Of a DNA stretch of 64,000 bases, positions 37,101 through 44,789 are shown piece by piece. Under the pieces are notes generated by a model, which saw only the letters and a program-made list of their open reading frames with translations, did no database searches and was not told the origin of the DNA. The stretch's first letter is position 1. Each line of letters opens with the position of its first letter. Both the position numbers and the translations under genes were made by a program. Source of the DNA: Roseomonas alba (GTDB lineage: Bacteria; Pseudomonadota; Alphaproteobacteria; Acetobacterales; Acetobacteraceae); the NCBI RefSeq assembly GCF_019430885.1, contig NZ_JAHYBZ010000008.1, forward strand, positions 62,001-126,000, in the 5' to 3' direction.

Positions 37101-37313
37101 GTGCCGCTGGCGCTGGCGACCGGCGCGGGGGCCGAGCTGCGGACGCCGCTCGGCGTGACCATCATCGGGGGCATGCTCGTGTCGCAGGTGCTGACGCTCT
37201 ACACGACGCCGGTGGTGTACCTGGCGCTGGAAGGCCTCGCGACGCGGCGGGGCGGGCCGCGGCGGAAGATCATGATGGAAGGCGGGGGGATCGCGGTGCC
37301 GCCGAAGGCTTGA
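34194..37313 (+). CDS. mdtC: RND multidrug efflux permease (MdtC-like)
   Basis: Second permease of identical length, 1039 residues, sharing the N-terminus MSISAPFIARPIGTTLLA with the upstream one (MSISAPFIARPIATSLLA), so an old tandem duplication. Helix 4 has FVIDDAIVMIENMARY. It completes the outer-membrane channel, adaptor, B, C operon. No TetR or two-component regulator gene flanks the operon. A hairpin-armed repeat begins 7 bases after its stop and may serve as transcript end. Confidence 0.92.
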   Translation: MSISAPFIARPIGTTLLAIGLALAGITAYFNLPVAPLPRVDFPTIAVTASQPGADPIIMASSVAAPLERRLGEIPGVTEMTSTSSLGSTNVIVQFDLSRSIASAARDVQAAINAAGPDLPSGLTAPPSFRKLNPADAPVLILALTSETVTPGAIYDAADSILAPRIAQVPGTAQVSLSGAEQPAIRVSVDPAAAAAANVSLDQIRTAITRANVTQATGIVDGPEQAATIAVNDRLTTPEQFGAIIVRQSGGAVVRLDGVASVEVGARDRRQAGLYNGRPAVIVTVYKQADANVLEVVDDIRALMPDLQRWMPAGINVTVMRDRSETIRASVEEVEITLLISIALVVLVVAAFLRRKSAIFAAGVAVPLSLLGTIGCMWLAGFSLNNFTLMALTISVGFVIDDAIVMIENMARYTERGLKPMEAALEGAKQIGFTVVSISLSLIAVFIPLLFMGGIVGRMLREFAATLSIAVGISALISLTVTPMLAAHLASHDPRPPGRFGRAFEAGMDWLIDHYISTLTVALRWRRTMLTLTIGLIGLTVWLYTVVPKGFFPDQDSGLIFGAAQAQPDTSFQQMTVYQQKVMEVIRADPAVENVSASVGGGGFFGGSASVRLQISLKPQDQRPGTTAMDVINRLRGPLSAVSGVQTFMRPVSDIVIGGRQGNASYQYVLLSPSVEDLFTWSEALVRQLRTVPQVEDVSSDQQRTGLVSRLIIDRDAAARLGISVQALDATLNNAFAQRQVSTIYRPRNQYRVVMEIDPELTQSPENLDRVFLPGRDGPVPLGAVARLERGISPRQITHQGLFPAATITFNLAPGVSLGEAAAAIDKAALDIQMPATIRGEFAGNARSFRDFQSGLPLLILAAIVAIYIVLGVLYESLIHPLTIISTLPTAGIGALLALLATTLSFTLIALIGVILLMGIVKKNAIMMVDFALEHEREGGEGGMQAILEACRERFRPILMTTLAALFGAVPLALATGAGAELRTPLGVTIIGGMLVSQVLTLYTTPVVYLALEGLATRRGGPRRKIMMEGGGIAVPPKA

Positions 37314-37319
37314 GTCATT

Positions 37320-37592
37320 GGAGAGGGGCGCCGCCCCTCTCCGCACCGCGAAGCAGCGCTTCGCGCCCGCCAAAGGCCGAAAGGCCTCTGGACACCTCAA
37401 CTTGGTGCCGGGCACGAAGGGTCGGCTAACACGGCGGAAGGCCCAGTTGGCGCGACGCCAGGAGAAGTCCTGGCGCCAGGCACGTTGCGCGCGCGGACGC
37501 CCTGAAATCCTGCTCCGTCCAGCACCAGGTGACGGTTTCCAAAGGCCTCGGGCCTTTGGTGGGGGAGGTTTGGAGGGGGCATAGCCCCCTCC
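37320..37592. repeat. Hairpin-armed intergenic element, copy C (complete, long left arm)
   Basis: Left arm: hairpin GGAGAGGGGCgccgCCCCTCTCC (37320-37342), a second hairpin GCGAAGCAgcGCTTCGC, a third CCAAAGGCCgaaAGGCCTCTGG, then cacctcaacttggtgccggg. Right arm in reverse: ccagcaccaggtgacggttt, CCAAAGGCCtcGGGCCTTTGG, gtgggggaggttt and GGAGGGGGCataGCCCCCTCC (37572-37592). The arms are inverted copies of each other. It fills the gap between the convergent mdtC and SDR genes, lying 7 and 6 bases from their stops. Confidence 0.85.
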
Positions 37593-37598
37593 GATCCA

Positions 37599-38399
37599 TC
37601 ACCCGCAGCGCACGGACATCCCCCCATCCACCACCAGCTCCGTCCCGGTGATGAACCGCGCCTCATCCGACGCCAGGAACAGCACGGCGTTCGCCGTGTC
37701 CCGCCCATCCCCCGCGAAACCCATCGGAATGCGCGCGACGCGCTGCTTGATCAGCGCCTCCACATCGCCCCCGGCGCGCTGCCCGGCGAGCCGCACCTCG
37801 ACCATCGGCGTGTGCATCTGCCCCGGCACCACCGTGTTCACGCGGATGCCCTTCGCCGCATATTGCACCGCGACCACCTTGCCGAACTGGATCACCCCCG
37901 CCTTGCAGGCCGCATAGGCGACCTGCGCCGCCCCGGTCCACCGGATGCCGGAGGTCGAGGCCATGTTCACGATCGCACCCTTCCCCTGCGCTTCCATGAT
38001 CGGCAGCACGTGCTTGCAGGACAGGAAGACGCTCTTCAGGTTGAAATCGACCTGGGCGTCCCAGACCTCCTCGCTCATCTCGACCGGCCCGCCGGCGGCG
38101 GACCCGCCGACATTGTTCACCAGCACGTCGATGCGGCCGAAGCGCGCGTGGCAGGCCTCGACCATGCCGCGCACCGAGGCACGGTCGGTCGCATCGGCCT
38201 CGAAGGGCGTGAAGCGACCGCCGGCCTCGGCGATGCGCGCGGCGGTCTCCTCCATCGCGGCCAGGTTGCGGTCCACGCCGAAGACCTCGGCCCCTTCCTG
38301 CGCGAACATCACCGCCGCGGCGCGCCCATTGCCCCAGCCGGGCCCGACCGAGCCGGCCCCGCTCACGATCACGACTTTCCCCTCGAAACGCCTGGACAT
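37599..38399 (-). CDS. SDR-family NAD(P)-dependent oxidoreductase
   Basis: Rossmann-fold dehydrogenase of 266 residues. The cofactor motif VSGAGSVGPGWGNGRA is a Gly-rich loop with a short insertion, seen in one SDR subgroup. DVLVNNVGG and the active-site Ser (NMASTSG) and Tyr-Lys (YAACK) follow, ending GTELVVDGGMSVRCG. Start at ATG 38399 behind GGAGGAAAT. It is divergent from an IclR regulator, its probable controller. The substrate is unknown. Confidence 0.9.
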   Translation of the reverse strand: MSRRFEGKVVIVSGAGSVGPGWGNGRAAAVMFAQEGAEVFGVDRNLAAMEETAARIAEAGGRFTPFEADATDRASVRGMVEACHARFGRIDVLVNNVGGSAAGGPVEMSEEVWDAQVDFNLKSVFLSCKHVLPIMEAQGKGAIVNMASTSGIRWTGAAQVAYAACKAGVIQFGKVVAVQYAAKGIRVNTVVPGQMHTPMVEVRLAGQRAGGDVEALIKQRVARIPMGFAGDGRDTANAVLFLASDEARFITGTELVVDGGMSVRCG

Positions 38400-38519
38400 A
38401 AGCGGATTTCCTCCTGCTGGCAGCGGCCGGGGACCGTATCGGCGACTTCCACCCTGCGCAACGCACTTCCGAAACGCATCCGGATACCGCGCGCGGCGGA
38501 ATGCCCTTATCCTGGGCAA

Positions 38520-39242
38520 GTGACCGACAGCCCCGACGCCCAGGCACCGCGCAACGCTTCCCCCGATGGCGGCGTGCGCGCGGTGGACCGAGCCCTCGCC
38601 TTGCTCTGCGCCTTCCGGGATGAGGACGGGCCTCTCGGCCTCGCCGAGATCTCCCGCCGGGTCGGGCTGAACATGACGACGGCGCTGCGCCTGCTGCAGA
38701 CGCTGGAAGGCCAGGGCTTCATCCAGCGCCTTCCCGCGGGCGGCTACCTGCTTGGACCCGCCCTGTTGCTGCTGGGCGAACGCTTCCGTCGCAGTCTGCG
38801 GCTGGAGAACCACGTCCTGCCCGCCCTGGAACGCCTGCGGTCCGAAAGTGCCGAGAGCGCTGTCTTCTTCGTGCGCGACGGCGACCGGCGGCGATGCCTG
38901 TACCGGCTCGATGCGCCGCAGCTCGTGCGCGCCTATGCCCCGATCGGGGAAGTCCTGCCCCTCGGCCATGGCGCCCATGGGCGGGCGCTGATCGCGCTCG
39001 ACACGCCCGGCACGCCGCTGCCCATCGTCACCCGTGCGGAACGCCATCCCGACCTCGCCGCCATCGCCGCGCCGGTGCTGGACGCCGGCGGCCGGGTCGC
39101 CGGGTCGATCGGCATTTCCGTGCCCCTCTACCGCTTCACCCCCGAGATGGAAGCTCTGTGTCGCGCCCTGACGATGCGCGAAGCGGTTCAGGTGACACGC
39201 GAACTCGGCGGCGATCCTGTCCGCCTGCAAGCGAGAGCATGA
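38520..39242 (+). CDS. IclR-family transcriptional regulator
   Basis: A 240-residue regulator with an N-terminal winged helix (about 17-80; LAEISRRVGLNMTTALRLLQTLEGQGF) and a C-terminal effector domain with GHGAHGRALIALDTPG and APVLDAGGRVAGSIGISVPLYR. The only suitable start is GTG 38520; no ATG lies in frame nearby. IclR proteins often control an adjacent divergent gene, here the SDR, through the 120-base shared upstream region. Confidence 0.88.
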   Translation: MTDSPDAQAPRNASPDGGVRAVDRALALLCAFRDEDGPLGLAEISRRVGLNMTTALRLLQTLEGQGFIQRLPAGGYLLGPALLLLGERFRRSLRLENHVLPALERLRSESAESAVFFVRDGDRRRCLYRLDAPQLVRAYAPIGEVLPLGHGAHGRALIALDTPGTPLPIVTRAERHPDLAAIAAPVLDAGGRVAGSIGISVPLYRFTPEMEALCRALTMREAVQVTRELGGDPVRLQARA

Positions 39243-39265
39243 CGCACCGCATGCTCAACAATCTG

Positions 39266-39294
39266 TTGACTCGCACCAGACCCGAGACTATCGG
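39266..39294 (+). promoter_or_regulatory. Candidate rpsA promoter
   Basis: TTGACT (39266-39271), 17 bases, then TATCGG (39289-39294). This leaves a leader of about 200 bases before rpsA, in which S1 autogenous control could act. The rest of the 254-base gap shows no gene. Confidence 0.45.
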
Positions 39295-39496
39295 CCCCTG
39301 TCCCCCCATATAGGGAGGGCATAGCTCCGCCTTGCGCGGGGCCGGAACCGGGCGGACCGTCACGCGCCCATCCATCGGGATCCGTGTCCGCAGCCGCGAA
39401 AGGCGCGCCGGATCAAGTCGTACCCGCTTCAGGTGGGCGCGCAGACCGCATCTCCCGCCTCCCCGGCGGGTCGATACCGGGAAAGCAAATCACTGC

Positions 39497-41209
39497 ATGG
39501 CAACCATTACCGCCGACCGCGTGGGTAGCGAAGATTTCGCCGCCCTTCTCGACGAAACCCTGGGTGCCGACACCGGCTTCGCCGGCTCGGTCGTCACCGG
39601 CAAGGTCATCCGGGTGGATGATGATGTCGCGGTCGTCGATGTCGGCCTGAAGAGCGAGGGCCGCGTCCCGCTCAAGGAATTCGCCGCCCCCGGCCAGAAG
39701 GCCGAGGTGAAGCCCGGCGACCTGATCGAGCTCTTCGTCGAGCGCTATGAGGACCGCGACGGCTCGATCGTCCTGTCCCGCGAGAAGGCCCGCCGCGAGG
39801 AGGCCTGGACCAATCTCGAAAAGTCCTTCCAGGCCAATCAGCGCGTCAATGGCGTGATCTTCGGCCGCGTGAAGGGCGGCTTCACCGTCGACCTCGGCGG
39901 TGCGGTGGCCTTCCTTCCGGGCTCCCAGGTCGATATCCGCCCGGTGCGCGATGTCGGCCCGCTCATGGGCTCGCCCCAGCCCTTCCAGATCCTCAAGATG
40001 GATCGCGCCCGCGGCAACATCGTCGTGTCGCGCCGCGCCGTGCTTGAAGAGACCCGTGCGGAACAGCGCAGCGAGCTGATCCAGGGCCTCAAGGAAGGCA
40101 TGATCCTCGACGGCGTGGTGAAGAACATCACCGATTACGGCGCCTTCGTGGACCTGGGCGGCGTCGACGGCCTGCTGCACGTCACCGACATCGCCTGGCG
40201 CCGCATCAATCACCCCAGCGAGGCCCTGACCATCGGCCAGCCGGTGAAGGTGCAGGTCATCCGCTTCAACTCCGAGACGCAGCGCATCAGCCTCGGCATG
40301 AAGCAGCTGATGTCCGACCCGTGGGATGGCGTGGCGCTCAAGTACCCGGTGGGCGCGAAGTTCGCCGGCCGCGTCACCAACATCACCGACTACGGCGCCT
40401 TCGTGGAGCTGGAGCCGGGCGTCGAGGGCCTCGTCCATGTGAGCGAGATGTCCTGGACGAAGAAGAACGTCCATCCGGGCAAGATCGTCGCGACCTCCGA
40501 GCAGGTGGACGTGATGATCCTCGACGTGGACGAGCCGAAGCGCCGCATCTCGCTCGGCCTGAAGCAGGCCCAGGGCAACCCCTGGGAGCTGTTCCTCGAG
40601 GCGCACCCGCCGGGCAGCGTGATCGAGGGCGAGATCCGCAACATCACCGAGTTCGGCCTGTTCATCGGCGTCGGCCCGGACATCGACGGCATGGTCCACA
40701 TGTCCGACCTGTCCTGGGAAGAGGCCGGCGAGGCCGCGATGAACGCCTACAACAAGGGCCAGGTCATCAAGGCGAAGGTGCTCGACGTCGATGTGGAGAA
40801 GGAGCGTATCTCCCTCGGCATCAAGCAGCTTGAGGCCGACCCGGCCGCCGAGGTCCTGGACCGCGTCCGCAAGGGCGACATCGTCACCTGCGTGGTGACG
40901 AAGGTCGAGGCGAACGGCATCGAGGTGAAGGTCGAGGAAGTGCTGACCGGCTTCATCCGCCGCGCCGAGCTCGCCCGCGACCGCGCCGACCAGCGTCCGG
41001 ACAAGTTCGCGATCGGCGAGAAGGTGGACGCCCGCGTCACCGCCGTGGACCGCGCCGCCCGTCGCCTGGCCCTGACCATCAAGGGCAAGGAGATCGAGGA
41101 GGAGCGCGAGGCGATGCGCGAATACGGCTCTGCCGACAGCGGCGCGTCGCTGGGCGACATCCTTGGCGCGGCGATCCGCCGCCGCCGCGAGATGGCCGGC
41201 GAGGAGTGA
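39497..41209 (+). CDS. rpsA: 30S ribosomal protein S1
   Basis: Binds mRNA leaders and places them on the 30S subunit. The 570 residues contain six S1 (OB) repeats, the most regular being ITDYGAFVDLGGVDGLLHVT, ITDYGAFVELEPGVEGLVHV and ITEFGLFIGVGPDIDGMVHM. The start ATG 39497 (MATITADRV) is the usual one. In alphaproteobacteria rpsA normally follows aroA-cmk and precedes ihfB. Here cmk-aroA are 14 kb away on the opposite strand and three foreign-looking genes separate it from sppA-ihfB. Confidence 0.97.
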   Translation: MATITADRVGSEDFAALLDETLGADTGFAGSVVTGKVIRVDDDVAVVDVGLKSEGRVPLKEFAAPGQKAEVKPGDLIELFVERYEDRDGSIVLSREKARREEAWTNLEKSFQANQRVNGVIFGRVKGGFTVDLGGAVAFLPGSQVDIRPVRDVGPLMGSPQPFQILKMDRARGNIVVSRRAVLEETRAEQRSELIQGLKEGMILDGVVKNITDYGAFVDLGGVDGLLHVTDIAWRRINHPSEALTIGQPVKVQVIRFNSETQRISLGMKQLMSDPWDGVALKYPVGAKFAGRVTNITDYGAFVELEPGVEGLVHVSEMSWTKKNVHPGKIVATSEQVDVMILDVDEPKRRISLGLKQAQGNPWELFLEAHPPGSVIEGEIRNITEFGLFIGVGPDIDGMVHMSDLSWEEAGEAAMNAYNKGQVIKAKVLDVDVEKERISLGIKQLEADPAAEVLDRVRKGDIVTCVVTKVEANGIEVKVEEVLTGFIRRAELARDRADQRPDKFAIGEKVDARVTAVDRAARRLALTIKGKEIEEEREAMREYGSADSGASLGDILGAAIRRRREMAGEE

Positions 41210-41240
41210 TCCCGCCACGCCTCCGGGCGTGACGGAACGG

Positions 41241-41276
41241 ACCCCCGGGAGCCGCGAGGTTCCCGGGGGTTTTTTC
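41241..41276 (+). terminator. Rho-independent terminator of rpsA
   Basis: Perfect 10-base stem ACCCCCGGGA (41241-41250) with TCCCGGGGGT (41261-41270) around gccgcgaggt, followed by ttttt. It lies 31 bases after the rpsA stop and isolates rpsA from the following cassette. Confidence 0.92.
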
Positions 41277-41308
41277 TTGCCTGCCGAACGCCGCGCATCC
41301 AGGCCGGC

Positions 41309-41322
41309 GTGACAAGCGTCAC
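41309..41322. promoter_or_regulatory. Dyad GTGAC-N4-GTCAC upstream of the RiPP-like cassette
   Basis: GTGACaagcGTCAC is a perfect inverted repeat with 4-base spacer. An AT-richer stretch follows (tatcgaaacgatttacgtt) with its own small dyad TCGaaaCGA. It sits about 165 bases before the first cassette gene and just after the rpsA terminator, where a promoter and operator would be expected. Spacing resembles Crp/Fnr-type sites, but the binding protein is unknown. Confidence 0.4.
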
Positions 41323-41486
41323 CGATATCGAAACGATTTACGTTGCCCCTCGGCCGGGCGAGTGGGATTCTCCGACCTCAAGGAGGGGGATGTCGGCACG
41401 CCGGCCGCGCAACCCCCGGCTGTTCCGGCGTCCGGTCGCACAGCCCGGCGGGCTCCCTCACCCGCCGGTCCAGCGGGAGACGCATC

Positions 41487-42068
41487 ATGCGCAAGCAACT
41501 CGCCCGGCAGGATTTCGTCATCAAGGATCTGGCGGTCAGCATCGGCGGCGGCAGCCGCGGCGGCACGTGGCTGCCGGGACCGGATGACGAGACGCCACCG
41601 TCGCCCATCTCGCCCATCGCCAGCGTGCTGGTGAACATCGGCATCATCGAGACGGTGCGGGCGACAATCCTCGATGCCTTGCAGTCGCGGAAGGATTTCG
41701 ACGCCATCGGCCGGGCCTTCATCCGCGGTGAGCCCGGCGGCGACCCCGGCATCCGCGCCGCGATCCACGAGATCGGCGCCGCGGTGGTCGCCAGTGCCGC
41801 CTACGCTGCGATGGGCGGCGGCGCGGTCGGCATGCCCAATCCGGATTGCGGCGGCACCTCGCTGGAGACCATCCCGACGCCGATCACCCCTGTGGTCCAT
41901 GTCGGGCGGGAGGTGCATCGCGTCTCCGAACTGCCCCGGCTGCGCAAGCAGCTCGCGCTGGTGGTCCAGTACGTCGATGGCGCGGCCAAGGCCCAGGCGC
42001 CGATGGGTGCCGAGGTCGCCATGGTGCGCGCCGAGCTGGAAGGCGCCCTGAAGAGCCTCGGCACCTGA
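41487..42068 (+). CDS. Unknown protein, first gene of RiPP-like cassette (possible large precursor or partner)
   Basis: The 193-residue protein has no family I recognise. It starts at ATG 41487 behind GGGAGA. The N-terminus MRKQLARQDFVIKDLAVSIG is leader-like, followed by GGGSRGGTW, a Pro-rich stretch, a hydrophobic and helical middle (about 45-115) and a segment PNPDCGGTSLETIPTPITP that holds the only Cys together with Ser/Thr residues. A charged helical tail ends it. The next gene (HopA1-like) starts 3 bases after its stop. It could be a modified precursor with an unusually long leader, or an accessory protein; the sequence alone does not decide. Confidence 0.7.
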   Translation: MRKQLARQDFVIKDLAVSIGGGSRGGTWLPGPDDETPPSPISPIASVLVNIGIIETVRATILDALQSRKDFDAIGRAFIRGEPGGDPGIRAAIHEIGAAVVASAAYAAMGGGAVGMPNPDCGGTSLETIPTPITPVVHVGREVHRVSELPRLRKQLALVVQYVDGAAKAQAPMGAEVAMVRAELEGALKSLGT

Positions 42069-42070
42069 CC

Positions 42071-42793
42071 ATGCCGGGCCGCATCGCCGCCCTGTCATCC
42101 CGGGCGCTGCGGATCGCGGCCGAACTGCCGGGGGAGGAGCCGGCGCGCCTGGCGCGCTGGCTCTACCGCTTCGGCACCGCGCCGCGCACGCCCGAGGCCG
42201 AACGCGACTTCGGCCCGGGCGACGACGCCATGGCCGTGCTCGGCCTGACCCCCGGTGGGCCGGCGCGCATCCGGCTCGAAGCGGCCTTTGAGGCGACCAC
42301 CTACCCGGGCTGGATCGGCTTCGCCCGTGGCAACGGCCTGCCGGCGGCCTGCAAGCTCTATGTCAGCCCGGCGCCGGCGGCGCTGGCCGAGGCCTTTCCG
42401 ACGATCGCGACCGTGCTCGATCGGATGGAAGTGCGTGCCTTCAAGGTCGGGCGCGGCCTGGGCGGCCTGCTGCGGCCGGACAAGATCGTCGCCTATTTCG
42501 CCGATCGCGGTCAGCTCGCCGCGACCGCCGCCGCCCTCGCGCGGGCGCTGCCCCACTGTCCGGCCCAGGGCGTGCCCTTCACCGCCGCGCTGTCCGAGGA
42601 CGGCCTGCTGTCCTGGGGCATCGACCCGCCACCGGGGTCGGAAGCCGCGAGCTGGCGCGCCTGGGTGACGCGGCGCATCGCCGCCGCCATCCTCGCCGCA
42701 CGCCCGGCCCGGGGCGAGGCGGCCGTCACCGCCGCACGGCGCGGTCTCGCCGCCACCGGGATCGACCCTGACGCCTGGCTCTGCGCGTCATGA
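42071..42793 (+). CDS. HopA1-like domain protein, putative RiPP lyase component
   Basis: The 240 residues follow the order of motifs I associate with the HopA1 family: KLYVSP (K95), a hydrophobic helix, FKVGRG (K125), RPDKIVAYF (R135-F143), GVPFTAALSEDGLLSWGIDPP (about 167-187), SWRAWV and a C-terminal helix closing with LAATGIDPDAWL. HopA1-like proteins act with a kinase in class V lanthipeptide (LxmY) and thioamitide pathways, where the kinase phosphorylates Ser/Thr and the HopA1 protein is implicated in elimination. The ATGA overlap with the kinase gene supports joint function. This is motif-level recognition and needs a profile or structure check. Confidence 0.6.
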   Translation: MPGRIAALSSRALRIAAELPGEEPARLARWLYRFGTAPRTPEAERDFGPGDDAMAVLGLTPGGPARIRLEAAFEATTYPGWIGFARGNGLPAACKLYVSPAPAALAEAFPTIATVLDRMEVRAFKVGRGLGGLLRPDKIVAYFADRGQLAATAAALARALPHCPAQGVPFTAALSEDGLLSWGIDPPPGSEAASWRAWVTRRIAAAILAARPARGEAAVTAARRGLAATGIDPDAWLCAS

Positions 42794-44748
42794 GCGAGAC
42801 CCAGCCAGACCTCGAACACACGCCGTTGATCCTGCCGCCGGAGGCGCGGCTGATGGCCGTCCGCGACCTCGCCCCGCGCCTGCGCGCGACGCTGGGGCCC
42901 GAGGCGGAGGACGAAGCCGTCGTGCTGACCCGCCCGGGCTTCCGCGTCACCGCGCGGCTGCTGCCGGCGGCGCTCGCGGCGCTGCTCGGCGAGTTCCGCA
43001 CCGCCAGCCTGGTGACCGAGGCCGTGGCGCGCTTCAGCCGGGCCGAGGGACAGGATCCGCTGGCGATCCTCGACCTCAGCTATCCGGCCCTGGCCGATCT
43101 GGTGGATGGCCGGCTGCTGGTGCCCGCCGAGGCACCCGAAGCCGGGGCGGCCGCACCCAGTCTCGGCGCCGGCCAGGCCTTTGCCGGGCTGGAGATCGAG
43201 GCCCTGCTGCGCGCCTTGGATGACACCGAGGTCTATCGCGCCCGCCTGCCGGATGGGACGCCTGTGGCGCTCAAGCTCGCCCGCGACGGCCGTGCGGCGG
43301 CCGCGTTGGCGGAGGAGGCCCGCGTTCTCGACACGCTGAGCGGTGGCGACACGCCCGGGCTGGTCGCCCAGGGGATCGAGGCCGGCCGCGCCTGGTTCGC
43401 GATGGAATGGTGTGCCGGCGTGCCGGTCTCGGTGGCCGCGCAGCGGCTGCGCGCGGCGGGGGACCGGGCGGGGCTCGCGCGCCTCGTCGCGCGCCTGCTG
43501 GATGCCTATGCGCGGCTGCATGCGCAGGGCATCCTGCATGGGGACATCCACACCGGCAATGCGCTGGCGACCGAGGATGGCCGCGTCAGCCTGATCGATT
43601 TCGGCCAGGCCCGGCCGGCGGATCAGGGCGGCATCGACCTGCGCCGTGCCGGGCTGCCGCAGTTCCACGACCCGCAGATGGCCGCCGCCCTCTTTGCCGG
43701 GCGGGCATCGCCGGCCGCGACGCCGGCGGCGGAACAGCACGCGGTCGCGGTGCTGGCCTACCTGCTGCTGGCCGGGCTGCACCCGATCCGCCCGGCGGCG
43801 GATCGGATGGCGCTGCTGGGTCGCATCGCGACCCGCCCGCCACTGCCCTTCCCCGCCCGTGGCGTGCCCGCCTGGCCGCGCGTAGAGGCCGTGCTGCGCC
43901 GGGCCATGGCGTCCAGGCCGGAGCAGCGCTTCCGCGATATGGCGGCCTTCGCGCGCGCCTTCCGCGCCGCTGGCCGCTCGCCCCGATCCACCCTGCCGCC
44001 GCCCGCGGCCGCTGTCATCGCGGCGCTGTGGCGCGGTGTCCTGCCCGCCGATGCGACACCCGAGGCCACCGCCTGGCTGACCCTGCGCGCCGCGCTGCTG
44101 ACGGAGGATGCGGAGATGCTGGCCTTCGCCGACCTCCACGCCGCGCAGGCTGGTGCGGGGCTGGTCGCCTCCGCCGTGGCGGCAGAGGTGGCCCGCGCGC
44201 GCTCCGACCCGGCGGAGGAAGCCGCGGCGATGCGGGCTTTTCTGGCCGCCGCGGAACCGACGCCGGGTGCGATGCTTCTCGCCGCCCGTATCCTGGACGG
44301 CGCAGCGCTGCGCGGGCTGGACGCCGCGCCGCTGCGGGATTGGGCGGCGGCGACACTGGCCGCATTACCCGCCGAGGCCGCGACCTTGCATGCTGCCCTC
44401 GCCCTCGCCGAAGCCGGCGCCTTGCCCGCGCCGCCGGACCTCGAAACCCGCCTGGCGGAGGTGGCCGGCGGGTCCGTCTGGCTCTGGGCCCTCGCGCATG
44501 ACGCCTCCGCGCTGCCGGGCCATCTCGCCCGGGCGATCGCAGCCCAGCGGCCCCATGATCCGCTCGGTCGGGGCCTGGCGCTGCTGCGGCTGCATCAGGC
44601 GACCGGCCATGGACGCTGGACGGCGGCCGCGCGCCGCATCGCGGCGCAAGCAGGGACGGAGACCCTGGACGGCGCCCTGCTGACCCTGGAATGCGCCGCG
44701 CCCTGGCGCGCCATGCCGCCGCCCTGGAGGCTGGCCGCCATCACCTGA
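42790..44748 (+). CDS. Kinase-LanC-like fusion with N-terminal PqqD/RRE-like region
   Basis: The 652 residues form three parts. Residues ~45-118 resemble a PqqD/RRE leader-binding domain (FRTASLVTEAVARFSRAEG, then YPALADLVDGRLLVPAEA). Residues ~135-390 are a protein kinase: VALKLA (K162), catalytic loop HGDIHTGNAL (H250, D252, N257) and IDFGQA (D270). Residues ~400-652 are an alpha-helical repeat whose PLGRGLALLRLHQATGHGRW and final LECAAPWRAMPPPW recall LanC-like cyclases, but the Cys/Cys/His zinc set is missing. I infer a peptide-modifying synthetase working with the HopA1-like partner. An ordinary Ser/Thr signalling kinase is the alternative, less likely given the flanking domains. Confidence 0.62.
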   Translation: MSETQPDLEHTPLILPPEARLMAVRDLAPRLRATLGPEAEDEAVVLTRPGFRVTARLLPAALAALLGEFRTASLVTEAVARFSRAEGQDPLAILDLSYPALADLVDGRLLVPAEAPEAGAAAPSLGAGQAFAGLEIEALLRALDDTEVYRARLPDGTPVALKLARDGRAAAALAEEARVLDTLSGGDTPGLVAQGIEAGRAWFAMEWCAGVPVSVAAQRLRAAGDRAGLARLVARLLDAYARLHAQGILHGDIHTGNALATEDGRVSLIDFGQARPADQGGIDLRRAGLPQFHDPQMAAALFAGRASPAATPAAEQHAVAVLAYLLLAGLHPIRPAADRMALLGRIATRPPLPFPARGVPAWPRVEAVLRRAMASRPEQRFRDMAAFARAFRAAGRSPRSTLPPPAAAVIAALWRGVLPADATPEATAWLTLRAALLTEDAEMLAFADLHAAQAGAGLVASAVAAEVARARSDPAEEAAAMRAFLAAAEPTPGAMLLAARILDGAALRGLDAAPLRDWAAATLAALPAEAATLHAALALAEAGALPAPPDLETRLAEVAGGSVWLWALAHDASALPGHLARAIAAQRPHDPLGRGLALLRLHQATGHGRWTAAARRIAAQAGTETLDGALLTLECAAPWRAMPPPWRLAAIT

Positions 44749-44789
44749 CAGCCCTTGCAACCCCGCCGGGGCGGCGCCATTGCTGCGCC

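Noticed and set aside
37599..39230. Extension of the SDR frame to 543 codons
   Set aside because: The upstream part is antisense to the IclR gene. The SDR start at 38399 has a good ribosome site and the conserved N-terminus MSRRFEGKVVIVSG.
42790..44748. Ordinary Ser/Thr signalling kinase (PknB type)
   Set aside because: It lacks a transmembrane or PASTA region and carries PqqD-like and LanC-like flanking parts plus a coupled HopA1-like gene; kept only as the alternative reading.
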